The notes under the pieces: model-generated
Database searches by the model: none
Seen by the model: only the letters and a program-made list of their open reading frames with translations
What the model was told of the DNA's origin: nothing
Translations under genes and position numbers: made by a program
Source: Deltaproteobacteria bacterium
GTDB lineage: Bacteria; Myxococcota; UBA727; VGSZ01
Direction: 5' to 3'
NCBI GenBank assembly: GCA_016874845.1
Contig: VGSZ01000013.1
Span: forward strand, 1 to 44,693
Length of the DNA stretch: 44,693 bases
In this document: piece by piece, positions 15,616 to 25,600 of the stretch
How the letters are laid out: every line of letters begins with the position of its first letter
How positions within the stretch are numbered: the stretch's first letter is position 1

Positions 15616-16821
15616 ATGGTCGCCATCGAACGGTCTCGCGCCTCGCACATCCCTCGCGCGGCGTGCCCGTCGAGGACGCGCACGCTGCGCGAAGGCGACC
15701 GGGCCGACGACGTGCGCGCGCTGCAGCGCCAGCTCAACGCCCGCGGCGCGCAGCTCGACGTCGACGGCGTCTTCGGCGTCCGGATGGCCGCGGCGGTGGA
15801 TGGCTTCCAGCGCAGCCATGGCCTCGACGCCAACGGCGTGGCTGGCCCCCGGACGATGGCGAAGCTCGGCGCCGGGCGCGCCGGCCAGGGCGACCTGCTC
15901 AAGCGCGGCGACCGCGGCCGCGACGTGCTGGCCGCCGAGCGAAAGCTGCACAAGCTCGGCTACGACACCGGCCGCGTCGACGGTGTCTTCGACGCCAAGA
16001 CGGTGAAGGTAGTGCGCGCGTTCAAGGGCGACGAAAGCGGCCGCGACCGCACGGGCCGCCTCGGCGACGCCGGGCAGGCGGCGCTGTCGCGGGCGTCGTC
16101 GTCGTGGGACCACGCTCCCCTGCGTGGCCGGGTGATGAAGAACCATGGCGCCCGTCGCCGGCTCGACGCGCTGACGGCGACGCAGGCCACGGCGCCGCGC
16201 GCCGACGGCAAGGTGGGGCTCGGCGAAGGCGACGCCGGCCGCGACAGCGCGCGCGCGATCTGCAACGTGCAGGCGCACCTCGGCAGCGTCGGCTACGGCG
16301 TCGGCAAGGTCGACGGCGTCTTCGATGGCCGGACGACGGCGGCGGTGCAGCGCTTCCAGCGCAAGAGCGGGCTGCCGGTCACCGGTCGCGTCGACCCCCC
16401 GACGTGGCAGGCGCTGCAGCGGACGCAGCGCCTCGCGACGTCGTCGACGTCCCCGGCGCAGCGCGTGGGCGAGCAGTCAGCGGCGGTGCGGCACACCGAG
16501 CGGCAGCTGTCGAAGCTCGGCTACGACGTCGGCCGCGTCGACGGCCGCTTCGACGGCGTGGGGGCGGGCACGCCGCGGGCGATCGACAAGGCGGTGCGTG
16601 ACGGCGGCGTCGTGCGCCCCATCGCCGCGCGGCTCACGAGCACGTCGGAGTTCGGCTACACCGGCGCCGATGGCGCGCCAGCGGACAACGGCGTCCGGCA
16701 CCACGCCGGCAGGGACTGGTTCGCGCCGGGTGGCGCGACGGTGCGCTCGCCGGTGTCGGGCAAGGTCGTCGAGGTGCGCCCATCGCGCGGCAACAGTGGC
16801 CACCTGAAGCGCTTCCTCTGA
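15616..16821 (+). CDS. Peptidoglycan-binding protein with truncated M23 peptidase domain
   Basis: This is a protein of 401 residues. It has PG_binding_1-type repeats: LREGDRADDVRALQRQL...VDGVFG (about 23-85), LLKRGDRGRDVLAAERKL...VDGVFD (about 93-150), a third with VDGVFDGRTTAAVQRFQRKS (about 200-272), and a fourth partial one, QLSKLGYDVGRVDGRFDG (about 295-315). The C-terminus begins an M23 (LytM) endopeptidase domain: GVRHHAGRDWFAPGGATVRS with the first zinc motif H363-x3-D367, then SGKVVEVRPSRGNSG. The match ends about residue 395, the frame adds HLKRFL and stops, and the second zinc motif HxH is absent, so the peptidase is incomplete. A gene fragment on the opposite strand starts exactly there. 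No signal peptide or ribosome site is evident. Confidence 0.8.
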   Translation: MVAIERSRASHIPRAACPSRTRTLREGDRADDVRALQRQLNARGAQLDVDGVFGVRMAAAVDGFQRSHGLDANGVAGPRTMAKLGAGRAGQGDLLKRGDRGRDVLAAERKLHKLGYDTGRVDGVFDAKTVKVVRAFKGDESGRDRTGRLGDAGQAALSRASSSWDHAPLRGRVMKNHGARRRLDALTATQATAPRADGKVGLGEGDAGRDSARAICNVQAHLGSVGYGVGKVDGVFDGRTTAAVQRFQRKSGLPVTGRVDPPTWQALQRTQRLATSSTSPAQRVGEQSAAVRHTERQLSKLGYDVGRVDGRFDGVGAGTPRAIDKAVRDGGVVRPIAARLTSTSEFGYTGADGAPADNGVRHHAGRDWFAPGGATVRSPVSGKVVEVRPSRGNSGHLKRFL

Positions 16822-16977
16822 CTCTCGACGGCGGGCCCGCGCGACCGGATCGACGTCGTCGGCCGACGGAGCACGTGCATCGTAGGGCTCGGTGTGGGTG
16901 CAGGTACGGTCGACCATCTGCTGGAACACCGCCGATGCGGTCCGTGCCGACAGCCCCGGCATGGCAATGGACCCCAT
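16798..16977 (-). CDS. N-terminal fragment of an unknown gene facing the truncated M23 gene
   Basis: The minus strand from ATG 16977 reads MGSIAMPGLSARTASAVFQQ, MVDRTCTHTEPYDARAPSAD and DVDPVARARRRESEEALQVA. Codon choice looks coding, and AAGGGAGGT lies just upstream of the ATG. Beyond about 16798 the frame stays open but only as antisense of the peptidoglycan-binding gene. The credible part is about 60 residues, and it ends where the plus-strand M23 domain is cut. I recognise no family. It may be one arm of an inversion or of a misassembled junction. Confidence 0.4.
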
Positions 16978-16994
16978 CGACCTCCCTTCATTTT

Positions 16995-17483
16995 TTGGCG
17001 GTCACGCAGGCGCGTTCGGCTGAGCGCGCGCAACAGCAGGCGCTGGAGCAGGCGCGGCAGGCGCAGCAGCAACCGTCGTCGACGGGGGAGCAGACGGGCG
17101 CCCGACCGTCGACGTCGACACCCAGCGCGGCGGGCGACCAGGCGGCCCTGGGACAGGCCGGGCGGCTGGAGCGCGGGGCCCGCTCGGTCGGCGTCACGCC
17201 GTCGACGCCGATGGCGGCGCCGGCGTTGCCGGGGGGCAAAGCCGCCCCGCGATCCGCCTCACCAACGTCGCCACCGCCGTCGTCGTCGTCGTCGTGGACG
17301 GCAGCGAACCTGCTCGATGCGCCCGCGCGTCAGGCGGCGGGCAACACGCTCGGGGTGATTGGTCAGGCGTACCAGTCGGCGGCGTCGAAGGCGGCGAAGG
17401 TGACGACGCGGCCGCTGAGCGGGCAGGCGGGAAGCAGCGGTGGCGCAGTTGCTGCCTGCCGACGGTCTGAAGGCGGCAACTGA
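16995..17483 (+). CDS. Ala/Gln/Ser-rich protein of unknown function
   Basis: The frame from TTG 16995 (start uncertain; it is open upstream) reads AVTQARSAERAQQQALEQAR, a helical Gln/Ala stretch, then a Ser/Thr/Pro-rich middle with SSSSSW, then DAPARQAAGNTLGVIGQAYQ and SAASKAAKVTTRPLSG. About 162 residues. The last 14 codons overlap the next frame, which continues the same style (helical, Ala-rich). The two may be one gene with a frameshift near 17430-17440, or two overlapping genes. There is no signal peptide and I recognise no family. The N-terminus may have been lost in the rearrangement at about 16.8-16.98 kb. Confidence 0.45.
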   Translation: MAVTQARSAERAQQQALEQARQAQQQPSSTGEQTGARPSTSTPSAAGDQAALGQAGRLERGARSVGVTPSTPMAAPALPGGKAAPRSASPTSPPPSSSSSWTAANLLDAPARQAAGNTLGVIGQAYQSAASKAAKVTTRPLSGQAGSSGGAVAACRRSEGGN

Positions 17484-17886
17484 GCGCGCGAGCGCGCTCG
17501 CGACCCGATCGGCCGAGAAGATCCAGAAGGCATGGGGCATCACGAGCCACGCCGCGAACTACGGGTTCGCCGCGGCGATGAAGAGCATCGGCGGGGTCGT
17601 CTCGACGGCGGCGGACATCGTCCAAAACGGTGTCCCGAAGGACCAGCGCGAGGTCGGTGCATTGATCGCCAAGAACGTGATCAACGGTGTCGGCACGCCG
17701 GCGGGCGAGCTTTAACCTTCCAATCGCTCGGGCGTCGCCACCGGCGGCGCCGGCGCTCCGGTGGGCGCCATCGCCGGCGCCGTGGCCGGTGGCCAGCTCG
17801 TCGCCAGCCTGGCGGGTCGCATCGCCGACACGCTGTTCGGCACGTCGCGCTATGCGGCGCCCGCCATGAACGCCCCGGCGATGTGA
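17440..17886 (+). pseudogene. Helical protein with glycine-zipper tail, interrupted by TAA
   Basis: From GTG 17440 the frame reads AQLLPADGLKAATERASALA, AEKIQKAWGITSHAANYGFA, GGVVSTAADIVQNGVPKDQR and ends at TAA 17713-17715 after GVGTPAGEL. The same frame continues PSNRSGVATGGAGAPVGAIA, then GAVAGGQLVASLAGRIADTL to TGA 17886. The tail is a glycine-zipper segment (GxxxG spacing) that would insert in or pack on a membrane. A single base change at the TAA would give 148 residues. It overlaps the preceding frame by 44 bases and could be its frameshifted continuation. No family recognised. Confidence 0.5.
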
Positions 17887-18015
17887 TCGTTCCTTGCTGC
17901 GTAGCGTCCGACTGGTCGACGCTGCGCCCGTCGCTGTGCTTGCGCGCGCCCCGCGTTTGCCCGTAGCGTTCGTCTTCCATTCGCTCCGCTCGCTCGCGGA
18001 GCCACGAGGTGTCTG

Positions 18016-18417
18016 ATGAAGAAGTTGCTCCGCCTGTCCCTCGCCACCCTGGCCGTCGCGTCGCTGCTGGGCTGCTGGAAGACCACGGTCACCGTCGGCC
18101 AAGGCGGCAACACCAGTGGTACGCCGAAGAAGGACGAGATGAGCCTGTTCTTCGTCAACGGCCTGATCGGCACCAGCGACACCAACGTCAGCTCGATCTG
18201 TCCGGGCGGCAACGCCACCGTCGTCGTACAGCGCACGCTGCTCGAGGTGCTGATCGCTGTCGGCACCGTCAACCTCGTGTCGCCCAACCACGTCACGGTC
18301 TACTGCGGCGAGGAGCCGTCGGCGGCGCAGCTGTCGCCCGAGCAGCTCGAGCGCCTCGTGCAGGAGACCGACTTCGAGGATCGCCTCGTCGACGCGGTGC
18401 TCACCCAGGCGAACTGA
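18016..18417 (+). CDS. Bor-family lipoprotein
   Basis: This is a protein of 133 residues with GAGGTG seven bases before the ATG. The signal peptide MKKLLRLSLATLAVASLLGC has a perfect lipobox LLGC (Cys20). The mature part follows the Bor pattern: KTTVTVG after the Cys, LFFVNGLIGTSDTNVSSICP, GGNATVVVQRTLLEVLIAVG and SPNHVTVYC. Bor is the phage lambda lysogenic-conversion lipoprotein linked to serum resistance, and Bor-like proteins also occur in chromosomes. A charged C-terminal extension (EQLERLVQETDFEDRLVDAV) of about 35 residues is additional to Bor. The two Cys in ICPGG and VYC are kept. Its role in this organism is unknown; a phage origin is possible. Confidence 0.8.
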   Translation: MKKLLRLSLATLAVASLLGCWKTTVTVGQGGNTSGTPKKDEMSLFFVNGLIGTSDTNVSSICPGGNATVVVQRTLLEVLIAVGTVNLVSPNHVTVYCGEEPSAAQLSPEQLERLVQETDFEDRLVDAVLTQAN

Positions 18418-18570
18418 CCCTCAGCTGCCCGCCTGCGGCCCGCCACCCTCGACGTGTCAACGTCCAGCGGTGCGCGGGCCGCGCGTGCTTCTCCGGTCGC
18501 CTGCGGCGCGCTGGGACACGAGTGAGACGGTCCTTGAACGGGGGACCGAAATGCGGTCCTTTCGCCCACC

Positions 18571-20235
18571 ATGACCGCCCAGAAGCCCATCCTCGACCAC
18601 GTCCTCGGCCACGCCGAGAAAACCCCGCAGCGCGTCTTCTTGACCCAGCCCCTCGGTGGCGACCGGGTCGAGGAGTACACGTGGGCCCGCGTCGTCGACG
18701 AGGCGCGGCGGATGGCGGCGCACCTGCAGTCCCTCGGCCTGTCGCCCGGCGATCGCGTGGCGATGCTGTCGAAGAACTGCGCGCACTTCTTCATCGCCGA
18801 GCTGGCGGTGTGGATGGGCGGCTTCACCACGGTGGCCATCTTCCCCACCGAGGGCGCCGACACCGTGCGGTACGTCCTCGAGCACAGCGAGGCGAAGGTG
18901 CTCTTCGTCGGCAAGCTCGACACGTGGTCGCAGCAGGCGCCGGGCGTGCCGGCGGGCGTCAAGCAGATCGGGCTGCCGCTGGCGCCGGCCGGTGATTTTC
19001 CTCGCTGGAACGACCTGATGAAGGCCACCGCGCCGCTGGCGGGGCGTCCGTCGCGCGACCCGGAGGACCTCGCGCTGATCATCTACACGTCGGGCTCGAC
19101 GGGGCAGCCCAAGGGCGTGATGCACAGCTACGGCGCCGTCTCCAAGGTCGCCGAGCTGATCGTGAAGGCCATCGCGCTGACCGACGCCGACCGCTGCATC
19201 TCGTACCTGCCGCTCGCCCACGTGTTCGAGCGCGCGTACATCGAGTTCTCGTCGTTCGTCGCCGGCCAGCAGATCTTCTTCGCCGACGCCCTCGACACCT
19301 TCGTCGCCGACCTGAAGCGCGCGCGCCCGACGCTGTTCATCTCGGTGCCGCGCCTGTGGCTCAAGTTCCAGCAGGGCGTCTTCACCAAGATGCCGCCCGA
19401 GCGCCTCGACCTGCTGTTGAAGATCCCTTTCCTCGGCAAGCGCGTCGCGAAGAAGGTGCTGAACGGCCTGGGCCTCGACCACGTGCGGCTGGCGGGCAGC
19501 GGCTCGGCGCCGATCCCCGCCGAGCTGATCGCCTGGTACCGCCGCCTCGGGCTGAACCTCCTCGAGGGCTACGCGATGAGCGAGGACATGGCCTACTCGC
19601 ATCTGTCGACGCCCGAGAAGAGCGCCCCCGGCTACGTCGGCCCGCCGCTGGCGGGCGTCGAGGTGAAGCTCAGCGAAGAGGGCGAGGTGCTCATCAAGTC
19701 GCCCGGCAAGATGGTCGGCTACTACAAGCAGCCCGAGCTGACCGCCGAGGTCTTCAACGCCGACGGCTTCTTCCGCACCGGCGACAAGGGCGAGCGCCGG
19801 GCCGACGGCGTGCTCAAGCTCACCGGCCGCGTCAAGGAGCTCTTCAAGACCGCCAAGGGCAAGTACGTCGCCCCCGCGCCCATCGAGAACAAGCTCAACG
19901 AGCACCCGCTCATCGAGCTGTCGTGTGTCTCGGGCGTCGGCCAGCCGGCGGCCTTCGCCTACGTCGTCCTCGCCGAGGACCTGCGCAAGTCGCAGAGCGA
20001 CCCGGCCACCCGCGCCCGCGTCGAAAAAGAGCTCGGCGAGCACCTCGACCGTGTCAACGCCGGCCTGTCGACCTACGAGCAGATGCAGATGCTCGTCGTC
20101 GCCAAGGAGCCCTTCACCATCGAAAACGGCCTGCTGACGCCGACGATGAAGATCAAGCGCAGCCGGATCGAAGAGCAGTTCAAGCCCCACCTCGACCAGT
20201 GGTACGCCCAGAGGGGCAAGGTGCTCTGGGCCTGA
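18571..20235 (+). CDS. Long-chain fatty-acid-CoA ligase (AMP-binding)
   Basis: This is a protein of 554 residues. It would activate a long-chain fatty acid to acyl-AMP and then acyl-CoA. Motifs in order: phosphate-binding loop YTSGSTGQPKG (172-182), YLPLAHVFERAY (family hallmark), GYAMSE (333-338), RTGDKG (402-407, Asp405 for ribose), GRVKELFKTAKGKYV (419-433, hinge), and TPTMKIKRS with the adenylation Lys at about 527. The short N-terminus and KTAKGKYVAPAPIE are typical of the COG1022 (FAA1-like) long-chain synthetases. There is no signal peptide, so it is cytosolic or membrane-peripheral. It is intact and separated from its neighbours by 153 and 95 bases; the enoyl-CoA hydratase/isomerase at 29.8 kb could act in the same lipid pathway but is not linked in an operon. 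Confidence 0.95.
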   Translation: MTAQKPILDHVLGHAEKTPQRVFLTQPLGGDRVEEYTWARVVDEARRMAAHLQSLGLSPGDRVAMLSKNCAHFFIAELAVWMGGFTTVAIFPTEGADTVRYVLEHSEAKVLFVGKLDTWSQQAPGVPAGVKQIGLPLAPAGDFPRWNDLMKATAPLAGRPSRDPEDLALIIYTSGSTGQPKGVMHSYGAVSKVAELIVKAIALTDADRCISYLPLAHVFERAYIEFSSFVAGQQIFFADALDTFVADLKRARPTLFISVPRLWLKFQQGVFTKMPPERLDLLLKIPFLGKRVAKKVLNGLGLDHVRLAGSGSAPIPAELIAWYRRLGLNLLEGYAMSEDMAYSHLSTPEKSAPGYVGPPLAGVEVKLSEEGEVLIKSPGKMVGYYKQPELTAEVFNADGFFRTGDKGERRADGVLKLTGRVKELFKTAKGKYVAPAPIENKLNEHPLIELSCVSGVGQPAAFAYVVLAEDLRKSQSDPATRARVEKELGEHLDRVNAGLSTYEQMQMLVVAKEPFTIENGLLTPTMKIKRSRIEEQFKPHLDQWYAQRGKVLWA

Positions 20236-20330
20236 GGTCGAGCGGTCCGGTGGGCTCACGCCGGGGTCGCGCTGCGCCGTCGCCGCCTTGCCCCCGCCCG
20301 CCCCGTCGCGCACCGTCCCCGCCCGGTTTC

Positions 20331-21342
20331 ATGGGGCGTGCGCTCTTCCTGTTGATCTGGTTCGTCCTGCCGGCCTGCACCTGCGGCAAACCACCCTCGT
20401 CGTCCACCGCGTCGGTGAAGGAGAGGGGGAAGGCGAAGGCGAAGGCGAAGGCGAAGGCGCGGGCGCGGGCGCGGTCCGCTTCGAGCCGCAGGACCGGTCG
20501 GCGTTGACGCTGGGGTCGGGCAACCTGCGCGCGGTGTTCGCCCGCGACGTCGTTGACGTCTGGGTCATCGGCGACGCCGGCACGGCGCTGCGTGCCGACG
20601 GCGTCGCCTGGTCGGTGGTTCCCACCGGCGTCTCCCACGCGCTCGACGGCGTTTAGGCCGCCGGGCCCGACGTCACCTGGGCCGTCGGTGGTCAGGGCGA
20701 TCCGTCGATGCCGCAGGGCATCGTCCTCTTCCACGACGGCGGCCCCGGCGGCTTCGTCGTCGTCGACGCGGCGGTGCCCGGTACGCTGCGCTCGATCCAC
20801 GGCACCGGTGCTGGCGACATCTGGGCCGTGGGCAAGAACCTGCGGCTGCACCACGACGGCATCGGCTTCGTCGAAGACGCCGACGCCCCCGACTCCTCGA
20901 CGTCGCCAGCGAGTGGGCGGGTGCTCCCGATTCGGTCTGGGTCGTCGGTGACAACGGCCGCGCCCAGCGCTTCGACGGCAGCGCCTGACGCGAGACGCCG
21001 ATGGGCCTTGGCCCGCTCGGGCTGTCGGCGGCGGCCGGCGTCGGTCGCGACGATGTCCTGGCGCTCGGCAGCAACGGCACGATGCTGTCGTTCGAGGAGG
21101 GCGCACGGCGCAACGTCGGCAGCTACGCCAACGTCACGCTGTGCTCGCTGTGGGTCGACGACCCCAGCACCGCCTGGGCCGTCGGCACCGACGGCGGGGT
21201 GACGCGCTTCTCCCTCGACGAGTTCGTTGACGTCGACAGCGGCATCGATGCGTTCCTGTTTGGCGTGCACGGCTCCAGCATCGAGCACGTCTGGATCGCC
21301 GGCTGGAACCGCACGATCCTGCGCGTCGTCGAGCCGCAGTAG
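20331..21342 (+). pseudogene. GE-linker lipoprotein with DVWAVG-type propeller repeats, degraded
   Basis: Pieces in three frames form one gene. It starts at ATG 20331: MGRALFLLIWFVLPAC with lipobox LPAC (Cys16). The frame must shift near 20400-20415 to give the linker [31 protein letters not shown] and VVDVWVIGDAGTALR. TAG follows at 20654-20656, then VTWAVGGQGDPS and GDIWAVGKNLRL. A second shift near 20890 leads to SVWVVGDNGRAQRFDGSA, TGA at 20986-20988 (likely Trp), LGPLGLSAAAGVG, STAWAVGTDGGVTRF and HVWIAGWNRTILRV to TAG 21342. The repeated (D/S)xW(A/V)VGxxG is the beta-propeller blade motif of secreted myxobacterial proteins. Four lesions make it a pseudogene or an error-rich stretch. It is convergent with the next gene, with 25 bases between the stops. 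Confidence 0.75.
20414..20458 (+). repeat. GE-linker hexanucleotide repeat (GGCGAA)n
   Basis: An imperfect GGNGAR array encodes the Gly-Glu linker of the degraded lipoprotein. It lies in the same orientation as 22696-22767 and opposite to those at 22268, 34554, 38156 and 44634. Confidence 0.9.
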
Positions 21343-21367
21343 TCGTCGTCGCCGTCGCCCTCCGCGC

Positions 21368-22477
<1,110 letters not shown>

Positions 22478-22602
22478 GCCAGCAGTATCGGCAGTCGTCG
22501 TGCGTTCGGACACTGATCGGCGCGGAGCCGGGTGTCCGGCCAGCGCGCGACAGCGGGATCCTGCCGTCGCGCGCTAGACTGGCCGGACCGTCAGGAGCCC
22601 CC

Positions 22603-25600
22603 ATGCCTTGTCTGTTGCTTGTCCTCGCCGTTGTCTGCGGGGCCTGCTTCCTCGGCTGCGAGACTCTGCCGCCGTCTCCGCCCGGCGACGGCAGCGGCGA
22701 AGGCGAAGGCGAAGGCGAAGGCGAAGGCGAAGGCGAGGGCGAAGGCGAGGGCGAGGGCGAGGGCGAGCCCGCCGACGCCGGCTTCGTCGTCCCCGATCCC
22801 GTCGACGACCCCGACCCGCGCGAAGACGGCAACGCCGGCCAGGACAGCGACTGCGACGGCATCTCCGACGAGGACGAGTTCGGCGACGTCTGGCCTGGCG
22901 GCGGCACGACGAACCCCGCCGACTACGACAGCGACGGCGACGGCCTGCCCGACGGCGTCGAGGCCGGCCGCACCGGCGCCGTCGATCCGCGCTGCCCGCG
23001 CACCACCCTCGACGCCGACCCGGCGACGACGACCAACCCGACGCTGCGCGACTCCGACGCCGACTGTCTCGACGACAACTTCGAGGACCCAAGCCGCGAC
23101 GGCCGGCTCGACCCCGGCGAGACCGACCCGACCAACCCCGACAGCGACGACGACGGCCTGACCGACGGCGAGGAGCTCGGCTGCAACGGCCTGCCCGGGC
23201 AGGGCGGCGGCGCCGGCACCGACCCGAACGACCCCGACAGCGACGGCGACGGCGTCAGCGACGGCCTCGAGGTCGAGCTCGGCCTCGACCCGAACGACCC
23301 CGACAGCGACGGCGACGGCGCGCTCGACGGCGTCGAGCTCGACGAGGGCACCGACCCGGCGGGCGGCGCGGCCCCCGACGGCGACGGCGACGGCATCCCC
23401 GACGCCGATGAGATCCAAAACGGCACCAACCCCGACGCCGCCGACAGCGACGGCGACGGCGTCGACGACGGCTTTGAGGATCGTGACGGCGACGGCGTCC
23501 TCGACCCCGGCGAGAGCGACCCCCTGCGCCTGGACACCGACTGCGACGGCCTGACCGACGCCGCCGAGCGCGCCGCCGGCAGCGACCCCCTGGACGACGA
23601 CAGCGACGGCGACGCGCTGGGCGACGGCTTCGAGGCTGGCGTCGTCGCTCGCGCCGACGTCACCTGCACGGGCCCGTTCGTCGTCGACGCCGACCCTTCG
23701 ACCACCACCGATCCCACGCGCCGCGACACCGACGGCGACGGCCTGAACGACGGCGTCGAGGACCTCGACCGCGACGGCGCGCTGGCCCCGCCCGCCCCCG
23801 GGCAGCGGCAGGAGACCGACCCCGCCGACCCCGACACCGACGGCGACGGTCGCTGCGACGGCCCCCGCGGCGTCCCCGGCGTCTGCGCCGCGGGCGAGGA
23901 CCAAAACGGCGACAACGTCACCGCCGGCGACGAGACCGACCCGCGCGTCCCCGACCTCGACGGCGACGGCGACGGCCTGACCGACGCGCGCGAGCTGGCC
24001 ACCGGCACCGACCCGGCCGACCCCGACGGCGACGACGACGGCCTGTGCGACGGCGGCCGCGACGTCCCCGGCGTCTGCGTCGGCGGTGAAGATCTTGACG
24101 GCAACGGCCAGCTCGACCCCGGCGAGACCGACCCGCGCGACGTCGACACCGACTGCGACGCCGTGAGCGACCTGGCGGAGCGCGCGCTCGGCACCGACCC
24201 CGGCGACGCCGACAGCGACGGCGACGGCATCGCCGACGGCGTCGAGCTTGGCCTGACCATTCGCGCGGCGGGGCCCTCGACGTGCGCGAACGTGCCCGTC
24301 GACGTCGACCCGGCGGCGGCGACCAACTCCGACCCGCGCCGCGCCGACAGCGACGGCGACGGCATCCCCGACGGCCGCGAGGACCGCGACCGCGACGGCG
24401 CCTTCGACGTCGTGGATGCCGCCAGCGGCGCCCCGCGCGAGACGTACGCCGGCGACGCCGACAGCGACGACGACGGCCTGTGCGACGGCCGCGGCACCAT
24501 CCTCGGCGTCTGCACCGGCGGCGAGGACCGCGACGGCGACGGTCGGCTCGACGCCGGCGAGACCGATCCGCTGGTCGGCAACTTCGACCGCGACGGCGAC
24601 GGCCTGCGCGACGCCGCCGACCCCGACGACGCCCGCGCCGACAGCGACGGCGACGGCCTGTGCGACGGCGCCGTCGCCGTGGCCGGCGTGTGCGCCGCCG
24701 GCGAGGATCGCAACCAAAACGGCCTCGTCGACCCCGGCGAGACCGACCCGCGCGCCGCCGACAGCGACTGCGACGCCCTGGCCGACGGCGAGGAGCGCAC
24801 CCGCGCCACCAACCCGCTGTTGCCCGACACCGACGGCGACGGGCTGAAGGACGGCGTCGAGCTCGGCAAGACCACGGCGCTGTCCTGCCGCAACGGACGC
24901 ACCTCGCCCCTCGACGCCGATCCGACCCCGGCGACGAACTCCGACCCGCTGCGCGTCGACAGCGACGGCGACGGCATCCCCGACGGCCTCGAGGACCGCG
25001 ACGCCGACGGCGCCGTGGCCGCCCCCGGCGCGAGCCCGCGCGAGACGTATGCCGGCGACGCCGACAGCGACGACGACGGCCTGTGCGACGGCCCGCTGGC
25101 GGTGGCCGTCATCGGCTGCGTCGTCGGCGAGGACCGCGACGGCGACGGCGTCACCGACGTCGGCGAGACCGACCCGCGCGTGCCGAACCTCGACCGCGAC
25201 GGCGACGGCGTGCGCACGCCCCTGGACCCCGACGACGCCCGCGCCGACACCGACGGCGACGGCCTGTGCGACGGCGCCATCGCCGTGGCCGCCGCCTCGT
25301 GCATCGCCGGCGAGGACCGCGACGGCGACGGCGTCGTCGACGTCGGCGAGACCGACCCGCGGCGCGCCGACGAGGACTGCGACGCGCTCTCTGATCGCGA
25401 CGAGCGCGCGCGCGGCACGAACCCCCGCGCCGCTGACAGCGACGGCGACGGCGTGCTCGATGGCGTCGAGGCCGGGCGCACCACCCGCCTCGACTGCGCC
25501 ACCGCGCCGGTGGACCGTAGCGGTGCGACGACGACGAACCCGCTCTTGCGCGACACCGACGGCGACGGCCTCTCCGACGGCATCGAGGACGCCAACCGCG

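Noticed and set aside
15483-15623. Possible small minus-strand protein ending in an acidic tail (DDEEETLPSEEH)
   Set aside because: It would overlap the tRNA promoter, lacks a ribosome site, and its frame continues as antisense of the peptidoglycan-binding gene.
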